A stretch of 64,000 nucleotides of DNA, from assembly GCA_966212235.1 (NCBI GenBank), contig CBIHPP010000012.1:260111-324110 (forward strand). Direction: 5' to 3'. The notes beneath the pieces were generated by a model that was not told the DNA's origin, searched no databases, and saw nothing but the letters and a program-made list of their open reading frames with translations. The stretch comes from Niastella sp966212235 (GTDB lineage: Bacteria > Bacteroidota > Bacteroidia > Chitinophagales > Chitinophagaceae). Positions 27,783 through 35,664 of the stretch are shown one piece after another. The translations under genes and the position numbers were made by a program. The first letter of the stretch is position 1; each line of letters starts with the position of its first letter.

Positions 27783-28804
27783 TACGTGGAACTTCGAACA
27801 ATCAATTCAGTAGGTAAGATCTTTCTTTCAAAAACCGTCACCGGCCGTTTACTTTCTACCTGTTGTATAAGTAGTTCCGTGGCCAGTTTGCCCATTTCAA
27901 AGGCATTTTGCCGTACCGTGGTCAATGGAGGATTGAACAGTTCCGGCGCAACGAAATTGCTGAATCCGGCTACTGCCAGTTGATCGGGGATGATCAACCC
28001 TTTCCGCTGTATTAACGAATAACTGCCAATGGTAATACGATCGCTGGCAGTAAGCAGGGCATCGGGTGGTTCTTTTAACTGTAACAGCGTGTTCAATGCC
28101 GATTCAATTTCTTCTATCACCATGCCGCCATGCGGCACGTATTGAATGTAATCGTCGTTCAATGGCATGTTATGTTCCGTCAATGCTTTTTTATACCCTT
28201 CCAGTCTTTCCGTGGTAATAGATAAGTACGGCGAACTGGTAATAGTCGCAATGCGTTTATAACCGCGTTCAATTAAATGTTTGGTGGCTTTGTACGCGCC
28301 ACCGATATTATCGGTAATTACCTGGTGTGTTGGAAAAGCATCGGTAACACGGTCAAAAAAAACAATGGGCAGTCCCTGGTTGTGTAGTTTTTCAAAATGA
28401 CTGGTGTCCTTTGTTTCGGTCGATAAAGAAACCAGCAATCCATCAACCGAACGCCAGGTCAGGTTCGCCAGGTTTTTTACTTCACGTTCATACGATTCCA
28501 GGTTCTGGGTAATGATGAGCAGGTAATCTTTACTGTAAGCAATAGATTCAATGCCGCTGATCACTTCTGCAAAAAAGCTATTGGGAATACTGCACAGCAC
28601 CACGCCGATGCAACGGCTTTTCTGGTTCTTCAGGCTTTGCGCCATCAGGTTAGGCCGGTAGTGATTGGCTTCGGCATATTGCTTAACCAATTGCTGGGTC
28701 GCTTCGCTGATCTTGTAGCTTCCCTTCAGTGCCCGTGACACGGTAGAGGAGGAGAGATTGAGGGCTTTGGCAATATCTTTTATGGTTATGTTATCATTCT
28801 TCAT
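27782..28804 (-). CDS. LacI family transcriptional regulator
   Basis: A 340-residue repressor. The N-terminal helix-turn-helix is IKDIAKALNLSSSTVSRALKG with the hinge NHYRPNLMAQSLK. The rest is a periplasmic-binding-protein-like sensor (IGVVLCSIPNSFFAEVISGIE, VFFDRV, DNIGGAYKATKHLIERGYKRIA, DALLTASDRITIGSY, LAVAGFSNF). It is divergent from a second LacI gene across 584 bp that contain two matching palindromes. Its target could be the downstream PUL, but no direct evidence is visible. Confidence 0.92.
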   Translation of the reverse strand: MKNDNITIKDIAKALNLSSSTVSRALKGSYKISEATQQLVKQYAEANHYRPNLMAQSLKNQKSRCIGVVLCSIPNSFFAEVISGIESIAYSKDYLLIITQNLESYEREVKNLANLTWRSVDGLLVSLSTETKDTSHFEKLHNQGLPIVFFDRVTDAFPTHQVITDNIGGAYKATKHLIERGYKRIATITSSPYLSITTERLEGYKKALTEHNMPLNDDYIQYVPHGGMVIEEIESALNTLLQLKEPPDALLTASDRITIGSYSLIQRKGLIIPDQLAVAGFSNFVAPELFNPPLTTVRQNAFEMGKLATELLIQQVESKRPVTVFERKILPTELIVRSST

Positions 28805-28829
28805 GCATCAATCGTTGAAAGGGGTTCAA

Positions 28830-28980
28830 AATCTAGTTGACTGGTTGATAAGGTTGACTAGTTGATAAGGTTTAAAACTTTAGTTTGAGATTAACGGCTA
28901 AGGCATTAAGGTTTAAGGGATAATGTAATAGCGAGCCAGGATTTTCAGGCCGTGTTAACTTATCAACTTTTCAACTTGTC
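28830..28980. repeat. Inverted repeat of GTTGATAAGGTTGAC words
   Basis: The left arm has CTAGTTGACTGGTTGATAAG, GGTTGACTAG and GTTGATAAGG. The right arm has TTAACTTATCAACTTTTCAAC and TTGTCAACTACG. The loop is about 90 bases. It uses the same words as the structure at 14766-14870. It sits in front of the minus-strand LacI gene, so unlike most of these structures it is not at a gene end. Confidence 0.55.
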
Positions 28981-29078
28981 AACTACGCCAGTGCCAACGT
29001 TTGCCCAAATAAACCAATGCTTGTCGGATGTCGCAATCATGAAGAAGCGTTAATTTGACACCAATTTACAGCATTTGC

Positions 29079-29090
29079 CTAATCGATTAA
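29079..29090. promoter_or_regulatory. LacI-operator-like palindrome, copy 1
   Basis: CTAATCGATTAA, with a perfect 10-bp palindrome TAATCGATTA and the central CG typical of LacI/GalR operators. It is preceded by TTTGC, as in copy 2. It lies about 275 bp upstream of the minus-strand LacI start. Confidence 0.5.
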
Positions 29091-29363
29091 CTAAACAGCC
29101 GGTTTAGTAGGAAAAAAAAGATGATGAATTTTTTTAATGTCCTGCTATTGCCGGTATAACAAGATTGCTATGCCAACAACTGCCACCAATTGTATTATTG
29201 TCGCTATAACACTATTTGATGGTGTTTATCAGCGTATTACCCGCTTTCTTCCCTGCAAACACTTGATTCCCTTACATTATTTATTAGTATTCAACAGGTC
29301 ATATAATAACAGGCCTGCTCTGGTTGCATCTGCTGCAGCTCCCTTGTTTTTTAAGCGGTTTGC

Positions 29364-29375
29364 TTAATCGATTAA
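29364..29375. promoter_or_regulatory. LacI-operator-like palindrome, copy 2
   Basis: TTAATCGATTAA, a perfect 12-bp palindrome with a central CG, ending 13 bp before the TTG start of the plus-strand LacI gene. The shared extended sequence with copy 1 is TTTGCyTAATCGATTAA. The centre-to-centre distance is 285 bp, about 27 helical turns, which would suit looping. Autoregulation by one of the two LacI proteins is likely. Confidence 0.55.
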
Positions 29376-29388
29376 ATGATATAACACC

Positions 29389-30429
29389 TTGAAAAAGAAA
29401 GTCTCTATACATGATATTGCAAAGCAGCTAAACGTATCGGCTGCCACTGTTTCTTTTGTTTTGAACGGAAAGGCTACCGAAAAGCGGATTAGTGAAGAAA
29501 TGGAGCAGAAGATACTGAAGCATGTAAAGGTATTGGGTTACCGGCCAAACCGGGTTGCCAAAAGTTTGCGTACGGGTAAAAGCAAGATCATTGGCATGCT
29601 GGTGGAAGGCATTGCTGACCCATTCTTTTCGGGCATTGCACGTATTGTAGAAGAACAGGCGTATAAGCTCGATTATAAAATATTTTATGCCAGTACCGAG
29701 AACGAACCTAAGATAGCCAAAGATATTATCGGCGCCTTTCGCGACACACAGGTCGATGGTTATATTATTGTACCACCGCCTGGTATTGAAGATGAGATCC
29801 AGGCCCTGATGGACGACAACCTGCCCGTGGTTTTGTTCGATCGCTATTTTCCCGGTCTGGCTACCTGCAATATCGTAGTTGACAATTTCGATGGCGTATA
29901 CCAGGCCATGCGGCATTTTACAAAAAACGATTATAAGAACATTGCGTTCGTGACGATCCATTCTACCCAAACGCAAATGCGCGACCGGTTGAACGGCTAT
30001 CATCATGCTGTAAACGAAAATGGACTGGCGCCACTGGTGAAGTTGATCTCGTTCGATTTGAAACCCGATCAGGAGAAGATCACCCGGGAGGTGAAACAAT
30101 TCCTGGAAGATAATCCACAGATCGACGCCATATTATTTGCTACCAACTACCTGGCCATTAGCGGACTGGAAGCTATTAAACAATTGGGGCTTACTGTGCC
30201 CAGCGATATAGCCGTGATCGGGTTCGACGATAACACGCATTTCTCCTTATTCTCACCATCTATTACTGCCGTTGCGCAACCTGTGCAGGAAATTTCCGAC
30301 CAGGTGATGCAACAATTGATGGCTTGTTTAACCGGTGATGAAAAAGCGCCGGAAAAGAAGACCATTGTATTACAGACAAAGCTCATCATCAGGGAATCCT
30401 CCCAACGCGGCGTATTAAGTAGCAAGTAG
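29389..30429 (+). CDS. LacI family transcriptional regulator with TTG start
   Basis: A 346-residue repressor next to the PUL. The DNA-binding head is VSIHDIAKQLNVSAATVSFV with the hinge LGYRPNRVAKSLR. The sensor part has IIGMLVEGIADPFFSGIARI, VVLFDRYFP, DNFDGVYQAM and SDIAVIGFDDN. No in-frame ATG exists near the family start, and an in-frame stop lies just upstream, so TTG 29389 is taken as the initiation codon. The gene is read in the same direction as the PUL and is the best candidate to control it; PULs with LacI control instead of an ECF sigma/anti-sigma pair are known. Confidence 0.9.
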   Translation: MKKKVSIHDIAKQLNVSAATVSFVLNGKATEKRISEEMEQKILKHVKVLGYRPNRVAKSLRTGKSKIIGMLVEGIADPFFSGIARIVEEQAYKLDYKIFYASTENEPKIAKDIIGAFRDTQVDGYIIVPPPGIEDEIQALMDDNLPVVLFDRYFPGLATCNIVVDNFDGVYQAMRHFTKNDYKNIAFVTIHSTQTQMRDRLNGYHHAVNENGLAPLVKLISFDLKPDQEKITREVKQFLEDNPQIDAILFATNYLAISGLEAIKQLGLTVPSDIAVIGFDDNTHFSLFSPSITAVAQPVQEISDQVMQQLMACLTGDEKAPEKKTIVLQTKLIIRESSQRGVLSSK

Positions 30430-30464
30430 ATGATCACAGATGCACTATTGATATATACCATTTA

Positions 30465-30488
30465 TTAAACCGATCCATACGAGTTTAA
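30465..30488. promoter_or_regulatory. TTAAAC-N12-GTTTAA inverted repeat upstream of susC
   Basis: An inverted repeat of 6-bp arms centred about 40 bp before the SusC start. Its half-sites resemble CTAAAC/GTTTAG at 29091-29107 near the LacI operators, though spacing differs. It may be an operator of the PUL, but 6-bp AT-rich arms can arise by chance. Confidence 0.25.
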
Positions 30489-30516
30489 ATTAATTCTTCA
30501 AACCAATACTTACAAA

Positions 30517-33500
30517 ATGAGATGCTTACAACGATTGCTATGGAAGCCGGTCCTTCTCTCTTCCTGCTGTGTCGTGTTGCTGGTGCTGTTCAGCAATGTG
30601 GTTCACGCACAGACTAAAACAGTTACGGGTAAAATCACCAATGCCAATAACAAAGAGCCCATCATTGGAGCTACCGTGAAAGTGAAAGGCGGCAACCAGG
30701 TGACCAGTACCAGGGAGGATGGAACATTTAGTTTACCAGCACCGGCTGATGCCAGCCTTGAGATCAGCGCTGTAGGCTTTACTACACAAATAATAAAAGC
30801 AGACTTTTCGCAATCAATGGCAATTGGGTTGGCCATCAATAATACCGAGATGGGGGAAGTGGTGGTTGTGGGATATGGTACCGCTAAAAAAGGATCTTTG
30901 ACCGGCGCCGTATCTACCGTAAATGCGAAGACATTCCAGGACCGTGGTCCTATTGCCAGTCCGTTGGCGGCTTTGCAAGGGCAGGTGCCTGGCGTAACTG
31001 TGACCAGAAGCTCAGCTCAGCCAGGTAGGGAATCATGGAATTTCCTCATAAGAGGTAATTCATCAACCAATGGTTCAGAACCATTGATCATCGTAGATGG
31101 ATTGACGTTGCCAAATACTGCCGCCCTGAACTCATTTAACCCCGCCGACATTGAAAATATTTCTTTTTTGAAAGATGCTGCCGCCGCTTCTATCTACGGT
31201 TCGCGGGCTGCTGGTGGTGTTGTGATCATTACAACAAAAAGAGCTAAAGCAGGCAAGGCTACCATACAATACAATGGTTCGCTGTCGCAAAAGAAGCTCG
31301 GGTTGCAACCAAAGCTCGTTGATATAAAAGGCTGGGGCCCCATGATGGAAGAAGCGCGGGTTACTGACGGATTTGCGACTTCCGACGTATGGTATAAATA
31401 TGGCAAGCTGGCGCAATATGCTGTTGGCAATGATATTCAATATTTATCCTATGCTGATGCCGCTACCTGGCTAAATGGTGCGGGATTAGGTTCGGCCGGC
31501 TTTTTTACCGATGTAAAGGATTTTGTATTCTTCCCCGGCACCATGCAGGATGTATTATGGGGCAATGCAACCTCTAATGAGCATCAGTTAAGCATTGCAT
31601 CGCGGGGCGACAAATCGGGTTATCGCATCTCCCTGGGTTATTTGAACGATGGCAGTTTGTTACAGGTAGGTAATAATTCCAATAAAAGATATAACCTCCG
31701 GTTGACCAATGATTACCGCTTTTCTGAAAAGCTGAAACTGGAAAGCAATTTCTCGCTGGAAAAGAATGATATCATACAGCCTGCCAATATTGGCGCGGTG
31801 CTCAATAACGGTATTCAACCCGGTATGCCGTTGGAAACAATGAACGGCAAGCCCTATGTATGGGGATCCGGCATTGCCAATGCCAGCACCAATAATATCG
31901 CCAAATATGGCGGTGACGGTAAGGAAATGAACACCCGCCTGAACAGCAGCGTAAACCTCACTTACAATTTCACAAAGGACCTGAAAGCGGTGACTGCGAT
32001 CGGTTATTATTTTCTAAATACCGATTACAGAACGCGGGAAAATGTGATCAACTGGTACGATTACACCGGTACGCAACTGGTGTCTTCTTTGTCGCCTTCA
32101 AACAGCAACAGAAGCTTTTATCAGCGGGCCAACCGGAAAGAAGCCTATTACAACGTGAACGCCTACCTGGAATATGCAAAAATATTCAATGGAGATCATG
32201 ATGTAAAAGCAATGGTGGGTACGCAATACGAGCGGCAGGAGCTTAACAGCTTTTACGCCAAAACGCTGGATGTAGTGGCCGACGTGCCTTCTTCATTAAG
32301 CCTTAGTACCGGAGATGGTACTTCAAAAACAGTGGCTGAAACACAAAATCACTACGCGTTAGCCGGATATTTCGGGCGATTTAATTACGCTTACAAGAAT
32401 AAATACCTGTTCGAAATAAATGGCCGCTATGACGGTACATCACGATTTAAGGTAGACAACCGCTGGCATTTTTTCTATGGATTATCCGGCGGTTGGCGTA
32501 TATCGCAGGAACCTTTTATGGAAAATATTTCTTTCCTCAATGATCTGAAACTAAGGGCATCCTGGGGGAATGTCGGTAACCAGTATTCTGATCCGAAATA
32601 TTTGTATGAATTTCTTCAGTTGCTAAACCTGAATTATTCAACCGGCGCCGGAAGTGCAGCTTATCCCATTCTTGGCACAGGCCCGGTGGTGCGGGTGTCG
32701 CCTGGCGGTATACCTGCGCCAGACAGAACCTGGGAAAGAGTACAAACGACCAACCTTGCAATGGATTTTAGTGTGCTGAATAACCGGTTGAGTGGAAGTG
32801 TTGAAGTGTTTAGAAAGAATAACGACAATTTATTGCTTCCCCGTACCCTGCCAGCTGTGTTAGGTGCTGACGCTCCAAATACAAATAATGGCAGGTTGAG
32901 GACCGATGGCTGGGATTTATCATTGTCATGGAGCGACCGCATTGGTAAAGTAACCTACCGTATCGGCGGTAATATTTCAAGTTATAAAACCAAACTGGTT
33001 AATTTTGGCGGACAAAAATTAATAAAGACCGATAACCGGGGGTTGAATAATACCATAGAGGGATACCCGATCAACTCTTATTTTGGCCTGGAATATGCCG
33101 GCCGGATACAAACGGATAAAGAGCTCGAAGATTACCGGGCCTATATTCCTAATAACAACATCGGTATGCCTTCGGGCACTACCACGGCGCAAGCCAATAA
33201 CCGCCTGGCATTAGGTGATAATATGTTCAAAGACCTGAATGGCGATGGCAAGATCACTTTCCCGGAAGATGCCAAGTTCCTGGGAACTGATGATCCCAGG
33301 TTTGTGTATTCATTCAATGCCGGTGCAGAATGGAATGGCTTTGATCTTAATGTTATTTTCCAGGGTGTTGGTAAAAGAACCCTCATTCGCGATGGCAATT
33401 GGCGTATACCTGCCGCCGTTGTTTTCCAGGCGCAGAATAAAGCTTTTGACAACGCATGGTGGACGCCAGACCGCACGAATGCCTATTTACCACGCATCTC

Positions 33501-33822
33501 TTCAACAGGTACCATCAATAACTACAACTATTTTCCATCAGATTGGGTGAAAGAGAACGGCGCCTACCTGCGTTTGAAGAACCTGGTAATAGGATATACC
33601 TTACCTGTTAGCATTACGCAGAAAGCCCGGATACAAAAACTGCGGGTTTATTTCTCGGGTAATGATCTGTGGGAGCATACAAAGATCCGCGATGGCTGGG
33701 ACCCTGAAGCTACCCGGAACGTAAATAATACCGGCGATGCCAATAATAACAACGTAAGCACAAGCAGTGGTCGCTATCCCTTCTATCGTTACCTGACCGC
33801 AGGCGTAAATGTTACTTTCTAA
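30517..33822 (+). CDS. SusC-type TonB-dependent outer membrane transporter
   Basis: A 1101-residue outer-membrane barrel that imports oligosaccharides with SusD and TonB energy. A signal peptide ends at about residue 32 (VVHAQ). The carboxypeptidase-like extension is TVTGKITNANNKEPIIGATV with DGTFSLPAP. The linker EVVVVGYGTAKKGSLTGAVS and the plug domain (LQGQVPGVTVTRSSAQPG, IRGNSSTNGSEPLIIVDG, KDAAAASIYGSRAAGGVVII) follow. The chain ends in an aromatic residue (AGVNVTF), as outer-membrane barrels do. No sigma-regulator interaction domain precedes the extension. It starts the PUL, 18 bp before SusD. Confidence 0.95.
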   Translation: MRCLQRLLWKPVLLSSCCVVLLVLFSNVVHAQTKTVTGKITNANNKEPIIGATVKVKGGNQVTSTREDGTFSLPAPADASLEISAVGFTTQIIKADFSQSMAIGLAINNTEMGEVVVVGYGTAKKGSLTGAVSTVNAKTFQDRGPIASPLAALQGQVPGVTVTRSSAQPGRESWNFLIRGNSSTNGSEPLIIVDGLTLPNTAALNSFNPADIENISFLKDAAAASIYGSRAAGGVVIITTKRAKAGKATIQYNGSLSQKKLGLQPKLVDIKGWGPMMEEARVTDGFATSDVWYKYGKLAQYAVGNDIQYLSYADAATWLNGAGLGSAGFFTDVKDFVFFPGTMQDVLWGNATSNEHQLSIASRGDKSGYRISLGYLNDGSLLQVGNNSNKRYNLRLTNDYRFSEKLKLESNFSLEKNDIIQPANIGAVLNNGIQPGMPLETMNGKPYVWGSGIANASTNNIAKYGGDGKEMNTRLNSSVNLTYNFTKDLKAVTAIGYYFLNTDYRTRENVINWYDYTGTQLVSSLSPSNSNRSFYQRANRKEAYYNVNAYLEYAKIFNGDHDVKAMVGTQYERQELNSFYAKTLDVVADVPSSLSLSTGDGTSKTVAETQNHYALAGYFGRFNYAYKNKYLFEINGRYDGTSRFKVDNRWHFFYGLSGGWRISQEPFMENISFLNDLKLRASWGNVGNQYSDPKYLYEFLQLLNLNYSTGAGSAAYPILGTGPVVRVSPGGIPAPDRTWERVQTTNLAMDFSVLNNRLSGSVEVFRKNNDNLLLPRTLPAVLGADAPNTNNGRLRTDGWDLSLSWSDRIGKVTYRIGGNISSYKTKLVNFGGQKLIKTDNRGLNNTIEGYPINSYFGLEYAGRIQTDKELEDYRAYIPNNNIGMPSGTTTAQANNRLALGDNMFKDLNGDGKITFPEDAKFLGTDDPRFVYSFNAGAEWNGFDLNVIFQGVGKRTLIRDGNWRIPAAVVFQAQNKAFDNAWWTPDRTNAYLPRISSTGTINNYNYFPSDWVKENGAYLRLKNLVIGYTLPVSITQKARIQKLRVYFSGNDLWEHTKIRDGWDPEATRNVNNTGDANNNNVSTSSGRYPFYRYLTAGVNVTF

Positions 33823-33840
33823 CTCATTAAAACAGGAAGC

Positions 33841-35604
33841 ATGAAAAAAATAACTTTTCAATATATGGCCATTGTGGCCGGGGTGGTTCTCCTGACGATT
33901 TGTGGCTGTAACAAGCTTGTTGATCTGAAACCCATCAATGAAATTTCTGATGTTGATTACTGGAAAACGGCCGACCAATATAAATTAGCCGCGAATGAGT
34001 TCTATACGTATCTGATCACATTCGCAAATGTGTTGTATGATCCGGCGCCTAGCACACCACCTTCTCCGCATGCTGATATCCGCAGCGATCTCACGGCCTC
34101 CCGCAGTGCGTTCAGCAATGGCACCAATACATTGTCCACTGCGGATGACAATTGGACTAATGCCTATAAACGGCTACGGTCAATTAATTATTTATTAGCT
34201 AAAGACAGTGCCGATATAAATAATGCATTAAGGTCTGAAAGATTATTATATGTGGCAGAGGCAAAGTTTTTCCGGGCTTATGTGTATTTTGATCTGTTGC
34301 AACAGTTCGGAGGTGTGCCTATTGTTACACGGCCGCTTGATGACAAGTCACCCGAATTACAGGCGCCACGCAATTCAAGAGATGAAGTGGTTGATCTTGT
34401 TGTCAAAGACCTGGAAGAAGCGGTCGCCATACTTCCGCTGGAATCAGCTATCACGGCTGCCAATAAAGGCCGCATCAGTAAAGGCGCTGCGCAGGCATTC
34501 CTCAGCCGGGTAACTTTATATGAAGGAACCTGGCAAAAGTTCAGGAATGGCAATGCTGGGCGGTATAATGGCTTGTTGGATAAATCCATTGCAGCCGGCA
34601 ATGCCGTGATCGCCAGTACGCAATACGCATTATTTGCCCCGGCCGTGCTGGGCGATTCAGCACAGAAGTATATGTTCATTCTCGAAGACGAGAAATCGAA
34701 CCCCGCCGGTTTAAACAAATCCACTAATAAAGAATATATACTGGCAAACCGCTATTCATATACACTACGACAGATCAGGAACAATGTTACCCATACCTTG
34801 CTTGGTGGTGGCATTGCCAAAAAATTTGTTGATATGTACCTGTGCCAGGATGGATTGCCTATCGATAAATCGCCCTTGTTCCAGGGATATGCCATGACAA
34901 GATCGGAATTTCAGAATCGCGATAACCGCATGCGTTATACGATGATGATCGATTCCAATTACTATTGGGATAATGAGAATCCCGGCGCCCGCACCACCTG
35001 GACCGGTGATGCGGCTGATATTGCCAGTTCAAGAGGTCGTCATAATGCGGCAAGCGGTACCGGTTATCAAAGCCAGAAATGGGCCACCGAAAGAAGATTG
35101 AATGATAACGAAGAAGGGTACGACTGGCCGGTGATCCGTTTGGCGGAAGTATACCTGAACTATGCAGAAGCGGTGTATGAGCGCAACGGTTCTATCAGTG
35201 ATGCGGATCTGGATAAGTCACTAAACCTTGTGCGTAACCGCGTTAATAAAACCATGGCCAAATTAAGCAACAACCTGGTGTCGGCAAATGGATTGGATAT
35301 GCGTACGGAGATCAGGCGCGAAAGAACGATAGAGTTGTATCTGGAAGGGTTCAGGGTCGATGACCTGAAACGCTGGAAAACAGCCGAAACAGAAATGCCG
35401 ATGAATGTATTGGGTGTAAAATGGACCGGCACGCGCTGGCAAACCCGTTGGGTTGTGAGTGGAGGCGCTCCGTATGCGGTTGACGCTAATGGATTCCTGA
35501 TCTTTGAAGGCAACCGTAAATGGGCAGAGAAAAACTACCTGTTACCAATACCTACACAACAAAGAACGCTCAACCCGAACCTGGATCAAAATCCTGATTG
35601 GTAG
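33841..35604 (+). CDS. SusD-type surface glycan-binding lipoprotein
   Basis: A 587-residue RagB/SusD protein that closes the SusC barrel and binds the glycan outside the cell. The lipobox ends at Cys23 (TICGCNKL). Typical features are LKPINEISDVDYWKTADQY, a TPR-like N-terminal part (LYVAEAKFFRAYVYFDLLQQ, GGVPIVTRPL) and the C-terminal RLAEVYLNYAEAVYE, LVRNRVN, RRERTIELYLEGFRVDDLKRW and LLPIPTQQ. It lies 18 bp after SusC. The strong hairpin right after its stop may protect the susCD part of the message. Confidence 0.95.
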   Translation: MKKITFQYMAIVAGVVLLTICGCNKLVDLKPINEISDVDYWKTADQYKLAANEFYTYLITFANVLYDPAPSTPPSPHADIRSDLTASRSAFSNGTNTLSTADDNWTNAYKRLRSINYLLAKDSADINNALRSERLLYVAEAKFFRAYVYFDLLQQFGGVPIVTRPLDDKSPELQAPRNSRDEVVDLVVKDLEEAVAILPLESAITAANKGRISKGAAQAFLSRVTLYEGTWQKFRNGNAGRYNGLLDKSIAAGNAVIASTQYALFAPAVLGDSAQKYMFILEDEKSNPAGLNKSTNKEYILANRYSYTLRQIRNNVTHTLLGGGIAKKFVDMYLCQDGLPIDKSPLFQGYAMTRSEFQNRDNRMRYTMMIDSNYYWDNENPGARTTWTGDAADIASSRGRHNAASGTGYQSQKWATERRLNDNEEGYDWPVIRLAEVYLNYAEAVYERNGSISDADLDKSLNLVRNRVNKTMAKLSNNLVSANGLDMRTEIRRERTIELYLEGFRVDDLKRWKTAETEMPMNVLGVKWTGTRWQTRWVVSGGAPYAVDANGFLIFEGNRKWAEKNYLLPIPTQQRTLNPNLDQNPDW

Positions 35605-35612
35605 AAAATATC

Positions 35613-35645
35613 AGGGGTGCTACGGTTTAAAACCGTGGTACCCCT
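35613..35645 (+). terminator. Strong hairpin between SusD and the lyase gene
   Basis: AGGGGTGCTACGGTTT and AAACCGTGGTACCCCT pair with two G-T mismatches and a tiny loop. No T run follows, so it is more likely a partial terminator or RNA stabiliser at the susD 3' end than a full stop for the operon. Confidence 0.6.
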
Positions 35646-35664
35646 AAAGTATTAAACAACGGCA

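Larger units (their letters stand above)
28805..29388. other. 584-bp region between divergent LacI genes
   Basis: It holds an inverted word repeat (28830-28980), two LacI-operator-like palindromes (29079-29090 and 29364-29375) and a nearby CTAAAC-N5-GTTTAG repeat at 29091-29107. The rest is AT-rich with no credible gene; the reading frame at 29137-29367 has no family-like features. Confidence 0.5.

Noticed and set aside
29137..29367. Small plus-strand reading frame between the LacI genes
   Set aside because: It ends across the second operator palindrome, has no recognisable features and lies in a region better explained as control DNA.
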